Shown here: piece after piece, positions 1-10,056 of the stretch | Numbering within the stretch: the stretch's first letter is position 1 | Layout of the letters: every line of letters begins with the position of its first letter | From: Conidiobolus incongruus B7586 | Taxonomy: Eukaryota; Entomophthoromycota; Entomophthoromycetes; Entomophthorales; Conidiobolaceae | Length of the DNA: 13,466 nt | Direction: 5' to 3' | NCBI GenBank assembly: GCA_000697335.1 | Contig: JNEM01010814.1 | Coordinates: 1 to 13,466 of the forward strand | Position numbers and translations under genes: made by a program | Notes under the pieces: generated by a model | What the model was told of the DNA's origin: nothing | What the model saw: the letters and a program-made list of their open reading frames with translations, nothing else | The model's database searches: none

Positions 1-1868
1 TAATAATTATTTATTTAATAAATATTTGAAAAATGAAGATAATATATAAAATACATATTTATATTGAAAACTTAGAAATAAAATTTTTTTTCTGATTATT
101 TATAAATTATAATATTTATATTTTGTTAAATATAATGATTTAAATTGATAATTGATATAATATATCTTTATAATTTATATTAATAATTTAAAATTTCAGT
201 ATTAAATTCAAATCAATTATTAAACTTAATTAGCTAAGAATAATGTCCAAATTTATCACTAATATTATTGTTGTTTAAACACAAAATAGACCATAACTTT
301 AATATTACAATAGTAATTATGATTTATTATTTATATCAATTGTCAATCTATTTTGAATTGATGTAATTTTTTTTGAAGAATTTTGAATTACAGCTTAAGA
401 ATTATTTACACAATGGTTTGAGAAAAGAATTGCTAATATTCCAATAATGGTTATTTATGAAATAATACTCTAAAGCTATTATCCAAAGATTCTGAAATTG
501 CTTTTATACGATAATATTTAAGATTAAATTATTAAATTACAGTTATAAAAAATATGAGTTATGAGCTATTAATATCAATATTGTAAAGTACATTCAGTTC
601 TACTTTGTTTAGCATCGATTAAAATATATAGATATCTTAAAAAGTGATACTGGTTGATTTGTAAAAAATCATTATGATAACAAGGAGTTAAGGTCAATGG
701 ATGGATTTATTTGGAATAAAAGCGAAAAATGAATACTTACAAACTGATTTAAATAATTCAAATCAATCAAATGTTGAGCTCTATAAGTATAGTTTTTTAA
801 GAATGAAATCATATTCTTTTGCTATGTTTTAATATATACACTTTTCGAAGAAAGTTAGAATGCATTTGTGAATATTGTATCTGTATTCAATTTCTAAAAA
901 GCTAACTTAGTTAATAATAATTTTTTTGGAATTTGATTAGTTCTTATAATGGAATTGAATAAATCCATTGAATGAAACCATACTCTACCTTATGATAGTC
1001 CTTGGACTAAGTTAATTTTAGCAACATATCAATTGTGTAATATACAAACTTAAAAACAAAAGATTGATAATATTTAATGGTATTAGTGAATTATGATATC
1101 ATATTATTGGTTATTGAAGATAAAAATAATTTAAATGCTTAAAAAAGGGAAAAATTCGATTAGAGTGGAGTTGTGAATCTGATTCAATTTAAATTTATTA
1201 AAAATGTAGTTTAGTTTATTTAATAAGAAAATTGAATAGTTGCCATAATTTGAAATAAGTAATATAAAAGGTATTCAACAGAATCTTGCCTTTTCAGGAT
1301 AAAATGGATACATTTAACTTTTCAAGTATTTTATTCACTTGAAGATGGAGTTTGTATATCTCAAATTGCCAAATTTTTTATTTTATCTTTTTTAACTTAT
1401 ATTGATCTCTATTTAATTTTCAATCAATTTTATACTGTCAAATAAATTAAAATGTATTTTATTATCAAAAATAATAACTTTCAATTACATTTGATTTATC
1501 AAATTGAAGTTAATCATGGTTTTAATATTAACAGTTTATTTTTAATTTACTGAAGTTGATTATATATTAAAGGAGTAATCAATAACATCTAAATACATAT
1601 TTATCTGAGGTGATATAATGATATTTTCTATAGATTTCATATACGATTTTGATCTACCGCACAAATAACAAAACCCAAGTAATATATTAGTCTGTAATTA
1701 AAAATGTTAAATTGTGTCCTTAATGAAGTAATATTAACTTTCTAAAGGGATTTTCAATTCTACTTACATAGAAAAATAATTTAAATCATAAATATTATAT
1801 CTTGGCATAATTCATATTATTTTTATTTTTTTATTATAATTTATTAAGTAATATATAAAATTTAAAAT

Positions 1869-1905
1869 TTAATTAATTTTTAAAAAAAAGTTTTTAATTA
1901 ATTAA
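1869..1905. repeat. imperfect AT-only inverted repeat
   Basis: The left arm begins TTAATTAATT and runs into T/A tracts. The right arm is TTTTTAATTAATTAA, so the arms pair with a small bulge around an A-rich loop. In DNA this AT-rich, such structures arise easily by chance, so no function is claimed. Confidence 0.35.
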
Positions 1906-2094
1906 TAGTATATGAAGCTATAAAGATCAAGATTTATAAAACAATATAAATTTTTTTGTTTTTAAAAAAAAATACAGAACAACCGATAATTTCAATAATC
2001 AAAATTTCCAGATCAATTTTTAAAATGCCAAATTTATACAATTTTGAATTTAGGGCTAAACATCAATAATCCGAGTGGTGAAGCATTAATTTTG

Positions 2095-2106
2095 TTTCGA
2101 TCGAAA
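2095..2106. repeat. perfect 12-bp palindrome TTTCGATCGAAA
   Basis: The sequence TTTCGATCGAAA equals its own reverse complement and has a GC-containing core in a nearly pure A+T region about 650 bp upstream of the transcription factor gene. It could be a dimeric protein-binding site, but nothing else in the sequence supports that. Confidence 0.4.
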
Positions 2107-2750
2107 TAGCTTTAATTGATTCAATAGTATAGATATATAATATGTACCGTTAAAATCATTGTCTTGATGAAAGTACTTAATTTAAAATGCCTAATGATTA
2201 GTTCTACATAATTTGAGGTTTAATAAAGCTGTTTTTATATTAATATATTGACTTTGTTGAATGATATGGTTAAAGAATTGGAAAAATCAGGGATTATAAT
2301 GTATGTTGCGATATAATGTTTCAATTAAATAAGTAATAATCAATATATTTGAACCTTCGAGATCTATGATGAAAAAGAAACAATCATAAATCAAAATTAA
2401 GTTATTTAGTTCATATAATCTTATTGATATTTGAATATTAACAATCTCTTTATTTTCTATAATAAGTAAAGCTATGTTTTTATATTACATGTTTAAGGTA
2501 TTGAGTTAACTGTGAGATTAAAATTCGTTTGATGGTTTGAGAATTTGATAAGCATCAATTGAAGGAAAACTTGCAGTTGTGAAAATAGTGTAATGCAAAT
2601 AAATTAATTAATGTTAAATTTAGAAATTTTACTTTAATAATTCCTAACCCATGATATAAAAATTTGATTGATTAATTGATTTTTTTTGCTTTTTATTTTT
2701 AGATTTTTTGTTATTGACAGCTTCTTTATTATCTTATTGGTTTTTTCATT

Positions 2751-4377
2751 ATGGAGGACAATAACGATAAACTCTCTGCCAAATCTAAGGAACCTAGAAA
2801 GAGAGTAAATTGATATATCTTATTTTTTTTATTTTAATTAACTAATTTGTTTATTTTTCTAGGAGCCGCGCTCTCATGTTTACTTAATAGAGAAAAGAAC
2901 CAAAAATATGGAGCAACTTTTAAGATGTGCTAAACCTATTGAAAAAATTACTTCTCATATTACCTATCTTGAAAACAAATTGAAACAATATGAAAAAAAC
3001 AATATCAGTCACTCTAAATATCAGGTTTTAAACAATCATTTACCTTCACCTACTTACTCGGATGCTTTCGATTTCCGTCCTTTGGCAGAGATCCCTGCGG
3101 ATTCTCGCTTTCTTAAAGCTTTGTTAGATACTTATTACACTCATGTTGATCCCAAAGAGCATCTTGTTCCTAAAAATCGTATACAATATCACTTACACCA
3201 GGCAAATCATTTAATATATGTTATCCTAGCTCTTAGCTCATTTCATTTACCAAACGATTTTGGATACAATTTGACAGAGGCTAGAAAATATTTTTTCACA
3301 TTGGCCCAAAGCCAGCTACCTAAAGCCTATGCCAATCCTTCCGCAGATTCCATCAGAGGTTTATTATTAATGGCCATACATGAAACTAGACAATCTCATA
3401 GTTTTAAAGCTTTTCATTATTTTGAATGTATGATAAGAATGTGCCAACAACTTGATTTGGCTAATGGCATAAAGCGTATATCAAATTCAGAAGACGCTCC
3501 AACAGATGAAGGACTTTTGCTCAACATATTACCCATTATCAAATTAGGGTCTCAATATTCTGCTGTATTATCAGGAATACCATCAATCATCCGAAACTTG
3601 TCCAACACAATTGAACCCTTTGAGACTTTAGTAGCACTATTTCAAGGCGGTGAAAGTTTCAATGTATTCAAAAATTGCAATCATGATCCACATAGTTGCC
3701 ATTGCTACCTTAGTGCAATATTTGACTATGCGTTTAAAGCCAATACTAAGGCACTTTTATGTTTAAAATCATATTCGGATTCCTCTTCGACAGAATATTA
3801 TCAAGCTTATGATCGATTTTGTAATGATATCCAGTTTGACTTCGATGAGAAAGATGTTAAATTACCACCAAAATTTGATCCTTCCCTGATTCCCAAGTAT
3901 TTGGCAAAAAATCTCACTCATGATGAAAGAATCGCATTTCATTCCTATACCACATATCATTTAGCCTCCTTAATAACAAGATGGCCTACAGCTGTAAATT
4001 TTCCCATGCCTGTGTCTTTTGCTCCTTCTACTTATCTCGCACTATCCACTTCAGCAGATGAATTATACAAAATTATTGAAGAGTGGGACCGTGTTTCGTC
4101 TCATTGTCCTCAAGAAGATAAGATTCTATTTCCACCTTTAGCTTCACCAGTTACAATCTTTATATCACTTGTTTATCTTAATAATTGGTATTCAGTTCAA
4201 CATGTTTCACCATCTGTTGCTATTACATATCTCGACAAAGTTGAGTATCTAGCAAACTTAATCAATGAGATGAACCCTGAAAATAATGGTGGAGGTGTTT
4301 TGATGAAACAGTTGTTAACAGCTTTAAAGAATTTCCACGTACCTTCATCATTTTATAACAAAATTCAAAACCTTTAA
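2751..4377 (+). CDS. fungal-specific transcription factor domain protein lacking a Zn2Cys6 cluster
   Basis: Two exons, 2751-2804 and 2863-4377, give 522 residues; the stop codon TAA follows at 4375-4377. The 58-bp intron has donor GTAAAT, a TAACTAAT branch-like site and acceptor CTAG. An in-frame TGA at 2715 makes the ATG at 2751 the likely start. Residues 1-25 are basic (KSKEPRKREPRSH). Residues 24-63 (EKRTKNMEQLLR, then ITYLENKLKQYE) resemble the coiled-coil linker that follows the zinc cluster in Zn2Cys6 regulators. The fungal-specific transcription factor (middle homology) domain starts near residue 103 with LLDTYY and includes GLLLMAIHETRQ (184-195) and IRMCQQLDL (209-217), the classic middle homology signature. 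The oddity is that only one cysteine occurs in the first 206 residues, so the DNA-binding cluster is missing. The protein may act as a dimerising cofactor, or an undetected upstream exon may exist. The family assignment is strong and the target is unknown. Confidence 0.85.
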
Positions 4378-4455
4378 ATTCTTTAATTTTACTGTATAAC
4401 AATATATTAATCAATATCAATTATATTCAATTTTCCTTTTAATTACAAAAAAATC

Positions 4456-4461
4456 AATAAA
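4456..4461 (+). terminator. candidate poly(A) signal of the transcription factor gene
   Basis: AATAAA lies about 80 bp after the transcription factor stop codon, a reasonable distance for a fungal 3' end. The hexamer is common by chance in DNA this AT-rich, so this is only a candidate. Confidence 0.3.
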
Positions 4462-4492
4462 GCCCAAATAAAAATTACCAATTAATTTTTCT

Positions 4493-4518
4493 AAATTTCA
4501 AATTTCAAATTTCAAATT
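4493..4518 (+). repeat. tandem repeat of heptamer AAATTTC, about 3.7 copies
   Basis: Three perfect copies of AAATTTC are followed by a partial fourth (AAATT). It is a short microsatellite in the 3' flank of the transcription factor gene and likely varies in copy number between strains. Confidence 0.7.
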
Positions 4519-4739
4519 ATCGGGATAATTATTTCAAATCAAAGTAAATAAACTACTAGTATTGTACAGATAATAGTATATCCTGATTGTGAAAATATAT
4601 TTGTTATTAATATATATGAATTAATAAATATATAATAATTAAATATTAATATATATTTAATTAATAATTTTAATTTTATTAATTTAAAAATTTGATAATT
4701 ATTATTTTAAAAAAAAAATTAATAGAAATCAATAATATA

Positions 4740-4764
4740 ATATAATATAACTATTATATTATAT
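4740..4764. repeat. perfect 11-bp inverted repeat with a 3-base loop
   Basis: ATATAATATAA, the loop CTA, then TTATATTATAT form a perfect hairpin or cruciform of A-T pairs only. It is flanked by further TAATA repeats. No role is evident; chance or slippage is likely. Confidence 0.5.
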
Positions 4765-6275
4765 CATATATTAATTTTACAACTAAACTGATCAACTGTA
4801 GTATTGCATATTATTTTGTAAAAAAAATTGTCATTGGATTTGATCTGATGACATAGTTTTATTTATTGCGCAAATAAATGAATAATCTTCTAATATGAAC
4901 CAGTACTAATTAGCCATTTTTCAATTTACTATTAAAAATTTTTTTTTATTATATCCATAGAATTTACTGTTTTTTTATGCATTACTTAATTGTTTATTGA
5001 TAAAACACAGATAATTATGTTTTAAATCAGAGTACTAATCAGAGTTGAGATGTATTATTAATATTCGGCATCAAAGCGGAATATCACTTTGAAGTATATG
5101 CTTAATCTCTAATAATTTTGAAAATAATTCAATCTCTTTATATCTTACATATCATTTTAAGGATAAATTCAATTATTATAATGTACATAATCAAATTATA
5201 TATTCTTCAATATTGAATTATATTTTTCAAACTTCAAAATTTTGTTATTCTATTTGAATGACTAAATTATTGATAAATTTAAATTTTAAATTATTAAAAA
5301 TCAATTAATATAAATTAAATTCTGAAAATAAATTAATTATTATTAATATTTATAATATTAGTTAAATAGAGGAAAATAAAAATTAAAAAAAAATAGAATA
5401 ATAATAATTATATCAACATAATAAAGTATACTATTTTTAATAATTCTAACTATATAAAATTAATTTAATGCTAATTTCAACAATAATACAGTTTTTTTAA
5501 TACAAAATGTTGAATTGATAATAGTTTCAACTTGTAAAATTATACTATAATATTATATATATGTTTATGTCAAATGATTATTTTTATTTGTACTTATTAT
5601 TATTATGATTATTATTTTGCGATATTTAATGATTTATCACAAAATATTATTAAGCTTTTATAACAAATACATTATCATCAATTAAATCTCATATTAATTA
5701 GTCTAAGTAGTTTTGATTTAAAAAATATTTTGAAATTCAAGATTGGCTCAATACAGAATACATTATTATATTAATATAATAACTAGAAGTTTATTACTTT
5801 AATTTATAAAATAGTAAAATATACTCTTATAATTTAATGTACATATATATTTGTTTTCAATTAAATTTGATTGGATAGTGCAAATATCTTTATTTTGATG
5901 AATAATTTAAAATCAAAGATCAAACATCATAAAAATAAAACAGAGTTAATAGAATTAGATATATAGTTAATGTAGGCGAATCTTATTATTATATATATTT
6001 AAATTCAATTCAATAAATTAAGAATAAAATAAATTTTTCAAATGAATAAGTAATATTTTCATATTAATTTTTAAATAAATCCCATAAATTGAAATAAACC
6101 TAATTCAATATTAATAAAAAATCCATATAGTTTCAAAATAACCATATAATAGATATTATCAAATTTATATATCAATATAATTTTTTATTAAAAAAAACAA
6201 TAATAACATATACATCATATATTCAATTATTTTAAAAATATATAATTTAAATTTGAAATCTATTACCAAAATATA

Positions 6276-6653
6276 ATGAAAATGAATCTCATCAGATCTA
6301 ATAACACTTTACTAAACTTCTTTCAACACTGCACCAAAATCTTGGCATTACCCCGCGCCACCCAACCATCACCCGTCGCCAGCAATTTATGGGGCAACAT
6401 GTTGAAGCCCTGGAGACAATGGTGGGAGAATTTGGATTTGAACGAGAGTATTTTACGAGCTGCTCCCAAGAAGAAGACGACCTACGGCAAAAAGAGAATG
6501 AGAGCTTCTGGTAAAGCTTTAAAGAAGCTACAAAATATTGTTCCCTGCCACAGTTGTGGTGAACCTAAATTAATGCACCACTTATGTCAGAATTGTTATA
6601 AGGATTTGAGGGCTAGAATTAGAGCTGTACGTGACCAAATTACATCTCAATAA
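6276..6653 (+). CDS. MRPL32: mitochondrial large-subunit ribosomal protein bL32m
   Basis: Single-exon gene of 125 residues. It is a structural protein of the mitochondrial large ribosomal subunit. Residues 1-61 form a basic, serine/asparagine-containing presequence with no acidic residue before the segment WENLDLNESIL, as expected for matrix import. ILRAAPKKKT (59-68) matches the region where the inner-membrane m-AAA protease matures yeast MrpL32. The bL32 core has a basic tract, then the zinc site C91-x2-C94-x9-C104-x2-C107 (PCHSCG...LCQNC). The first ATG is preceded by an in-frame TAA at 6243; a second ATG two codons on is an alternative start. Base composition is clearly richer in GC than the flanks. 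Maturation by m-AAA is inferred from the yeast orthologue, not seen here. Confidence 0.93.
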   Translation: MKMNLIRSNNTLLNFFQHCTKILALPRATQPSPVASNLWGNMLKPWRQWWENLDLNESILRAAPKKKTTYGKKRMRASGKALKKLQNIVPCHSCGEPKLMHHLCQNCYKDLRARIRAVRDQITSQ

Positions 6654-6656
6654 GTT

Positions 6657-7421
6657 AAATTAATATACACTATTTAAAATTAACTATTATTTATTTCTAT
6701 CATTATTTGTTTTAATCATTCTATAAATAACGAGTATTATAATTATAATATATAATAATTTGAATTTTTGTTATTATTATTATTATTTATTCCAACATTA
6801 GAAGTGAAATATAATTTAATTGGAATACTATTTGAACATATATTTTAACTATTATCCTTAATTATAAATAGTTGATTCATTCAATATATTAAATACTTTA
6901 TTAACATACATTCTCAACGATTGTTATCCATAATCATTCTAATCTCTATATTATCTCTTTATTTTTTTTTTTCAAAATATTTGAATAATTTTTACAAATT
7001 GAAATAAATCGAGGAATATAGACTTTTTTAAAATATACTAGAATAATTAAAGAGTTCAAGTTAAATTTACTTGGATATTATACACTTATATTAACAAAAT
7101 GAATTTCAATTATTTTAATATAATTATTATAAATAAACATAAAAAATTTTATTATTTATATTAATAATTGAAATTTTTATTTTTATTATTCTTTAAAATA
7201 AATAATTATTATAAATTTAATGATTTTTAATTTTTTATTTATTAATAAAAATTATTTTAATAATGTTTATTAAATTTTAAAATTGATAAAAATTTAATTA
7301 AATAAATTTTATAAAAATTCTAAAAAATATTTATATCCCATAATAATTCTAATAATTTTGAAATAATTTAAAAATTCATTTTAAAGGGTCTCTAATTAAA
7401 AAAAAAAGAAATATAAAAAAT
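6657..7421. other. AT-rich intergenic spacer
   Basis: About 770 bp between MRPL32 and the HAUS6-like gene. It is almost wholly A+T, with several imperfect AT inverted repeats around 7200-7320 and a poly-T run near 6962. No gene or RNA was recognised. It must hold the MRPL32 3' end and the HAUS6-like promoter. Confidence 0.6.
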
Positions 7422-9798
7422 ATGAAAGAGAATAACAATTCTATATACGATATAAGTTCCATACTATATACAAACCTAAACCTATTAAAATTTCAACCAA
7501 GTTCCCAATGGTGTGTAGGACCCTACCACAATATTCAATTAGACAAACATATGTTTGTTAAGGGTGCCAACTACAGTCAAGCCAGTGAAATTTGTTTTTA
7601 TTTTTTATTTAATAAAATTAATAGTATATTGGCCAATCAAGTAATTAACCTTATTTAGTATTTGATCTTTATTTGTTAAATTGATTATTTAGAGGTTGAA
7701 ACCATATTACCCATGCTGCAATACTACTGACAGTCGCAAATTTAAGGACGCATGCTACAAGTGGATGATAGAGCTTAAACAGAATAATCAGTTATTTTGT
7801 TTAATTCCAATTCGTCAAAGTTATTTTAAAGATTGTAGAGGTCCCAAGTAATTTTATTCATTTATTTAATATAGTTATAGTATTAATTAAAGATTTTAGT
7901 TTTGAAAAAATTATATTAAGTTTGTCCATTAGTGCAATTTTAGAAGTTTCTAAAAAAGAATTTGACAAGTCGTTGAATGGTAATTTTTTTTGTACAATTA
8001 TTATAAATTAATATTAACAAAAATTTAGATTATTCACTATTCACTAGTACACGTAAAGGGGAGGATATCAACGATTTAATCATAACAAAATCTGACAAAT
8101 TTTTAATACAATTTAATCAATTAAATCTATTTCAAAAAGAATTAACTCATATTTGTAACCAATTAAAATCAAAATATAACAAAATAAGAAATCAAAAAGT
8201 ATTTTATTATGTGAATTATATATTATTTATTATTAATATGATTTTATAGATAATTATTAATCAAGAATTAGACAAATTCAAAGAACAGGGATGCAGTAGT
8301 AGTGATAATAGTCCTATTGATCTATTAGATAATATCCAAAATTTCTGGAAAGAAATTGATTCTTGGAATCAATTAATCGATTATAAAAAAGGTAATTCTT
8401 ATCAATATATATTATCAGATTTAGTTACTAATATTGGTTTAGATTTCGTTAAAGGACTATTAGATTCAGATTCTTATTATAATAATAAGGATTTGTTGAA
8501 TGGTATAACGGTAATTAGTTTATCAATTAATATATCCTCTGATAATTAAAAATTATAATAGACGACTGATGTGAATGATAAATTAAATGAACTGACAAAT
8601 TCCATAAAACAAAAGCAATCTCGATTAATTAATCATTCCAACACTTTATTAAAATCATCAGGTAATTGAATTAAATATTTTAATTATTAATGTATTTATT
8701 GTAATATTTAGATCATCAAATAACTCAACTCAATACAATACAAACTCAATTCGAAACAAATCTTCATCAACTCCAAAACCTAAAATCCAAAATACTAGCA
8801 GAAATCGATAGTAAAAGAGATAATATTCGAAAATTAAAATCAAATCAAATTCATGCCAATACTCACCGTATAATATCGATTAATACGTAAATCATTTGTT
8901 ATATATTGAAATTATATATAATTAAATAGTTATTTATAGTTATTTACAAGATGATGGGTTTTTAAATGGATCAAATGTAACCAAAAGTAATTGATTTATT
9001 AAATGACTATTAATCATTATGGAATTTAGGATCATCAAAAAGTCAATAAGGATGAAAACCTTGCCAAAGATTTAATCGATGCTATAATACGTAATATATT
9101 CTCATTAATTATTGTATTCAGCACATTTACTGTTATATTTTAGCTAAAGTCTCAAAATCCGAATATTTGGAGAGCTATTCCAAAGTTCCTGAGGAGTTAA
9201 TAACCTTTAAGAAGGAAGAAGAAACTCGATTCAGGTTTTCCAGCCCTCCCAAACCTATTTCAAAGCAATCTTCAGCTCCCAGTTTACTAGCATTAAAGAA
9301 ACGATTGGAATCTATCAAATCCAATACACCATCACCATGTAATCTTAAATATAGCTATATTGTCAACTAAATTAATAACACATATTTTAGCTTCTAGCTT
9401 TAAAGAGTCTGAAGATTCTCACCAAATTAATTTTTCCCCAACAAAAAGTCAAAATTAATATCATTTACTCATAATTATTATTTATTAATATATTATTTAG
9501 ATATTCGCAAAACTAAAGAAACACTGAGTCAACTGATACAGAGGGTAATTTCTTTATATTATCTTATTTAAGTATAATTTCTAATATATTATTATAGATT
9601 GATCAAAAGCGAAAATCTCCACATAAAATCGAGAGACGTATCACTTCGACATCGACCGTTTCAGTCAAGAGGGAGTCTAGCGATCACTACAATTTTGATG
9701 AAGGTAAAAATAAATTATATGATAATTATGATAAAATTAACATGGTTTTAGATTTGAAATTTGATCCGTTTGCTAAGAGAGATAAAATTCAAAATTAA
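7422..9798 (+). CDS. HAUS6: HAUS6-like augmin complex subunit, 14 exons
   Basis: The exons I placed are 7422-7640, 7693-7847, 7900-7979, 8029-8198, 8250-8510, 8562-8661, 8712-8886, 8940-8976, 9030-9090, 9144-9338, 9391-9447, 9501-9544, 9598-9703 and 9752-9798. They join in frame to 568 residues plus TAA, with introns of 48-53 bp that all end in TAG. The N-terminal third resembles the HAUS6 N-terminal domain: LDKHMF (40-45) and ICFYFLFNKI (57-66), RKFKDACYKWM (88-98; human FRKHCCEWI, from memory), and DCRGPNFEKIILS (120-132; human SPGGPKF). Residues about 155-225 and 300-385 look like coiled coil, with NIQNFWKEIDSW (236-247) between them. A conserved-looking SLLALKKRLESIK (466-478) sits in a low-complexity tail, as in human HAUS6. 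Augmin recruits gamma-tubulin to the sides of microtubules to branch spindle arrays. At 568 residues it is much shorter than human HAUS6 (about 955). The donor of intron 11 (GTCAAA) is unusual, so the last four exons are less certain. It is convergent with ETFB. Confidence 0.83.
9704..9751 (+). other. last intron of the HAUS6-like gene, 48 bp, stop-free and in frame
   Basis: Donor GTAAAA and acceptor TTTTAG bound a 48-bp intron whose length is a multiple of three and which has no stop in the reading frame. Retention would add 16 residues before the final 15 residues without changing the C-terminus. Its AT-rich content and size match the other twelve introns, so splicing is the more likely outcome. 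Confidence 0.6.
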
Positions 9799-9880
9799 TA
9801 AAAATAGTTGCACTTATTATGTTATTATTGATATAAACACTTTTGTTAATCAATTGATCATGTATTAAAGTAGTCTTATT

Positions 9881-9886
9881 AATAAA
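9881..9886 (+). terminator. candidate poly(A) signal of the HAUS6-like gene
   Basis: AATAAA lies about 83 bp after the stop codon at 9796-9798, in the 258-bp gap between the two convergent genes. Overlapping AATAA repeats follow. It is weak evidence because of the AT background. Confidence 0.3.
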
Positions 9887-10056
9887 AAAATAATAAATAA
9901 ATTTGAAATAATATCAATGTATTCAAAGTAATTAAATATTAGCTAGAAACCACAACATCAATCCATTATAAAACATTAAATATTGTGACTTAACACTTAA
10001 AAACCAAATAATTAATAAAATAGATCCTTTATATTATTATTGAATCCATAATATAA

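Larger units (their letters stand above)
1..2750. other. AT-rich intergenic DNA without a supported gene
   Basis: About 2.7 kb of very AT-rich sequence. No reading frame on either strand gives a recognisable protein, and no tRNA-like or rRNA-like segment was seen. Part of it (roughly 560-1400) is slightly less AT-biased and holds open stretches of about 40 codons, for example 699-830 on the + strand, but none carries a motif I know. It holds a 12-bp palindrome near 2095 and an inverted repeat near 1869, listed separately. The last few hundred bases must contain the promoter of the transcription factor gene that follows. Confidence 0.6.
4381..6275. other. AT-rich intergenic spacer without a supported gene
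   Basis: About 1.9 kb between two genes on the same strand. It contains the 3' flank of the transcription factor gene, a short tandem repeat, an 11-bp hairpin and long runs of A and T. I saw no coding frame, tRNA or other RNA gene. The MRPL32 promoter must lie near its right end, but no convincing element stands out. Confidence 0.6.

Noticed and set aside
699-830. Short open frame of about 42 codons on the + strand with fairly protein-like composition
   Set aside because: No recognised motif, no convincing splice partners, and stops on both sides. It could be a gene remnant but cannot be supported.
2589-2700. Possible upstream exon and intron of the transcription factor gene (donor-like GTAATG, acceptor-like TTTTTAG)
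   Set aside because: The sequence before the donor-like site has no coding frame with cysteines and the implied intron would be about twice the local length. An untranslated exon remains possible.
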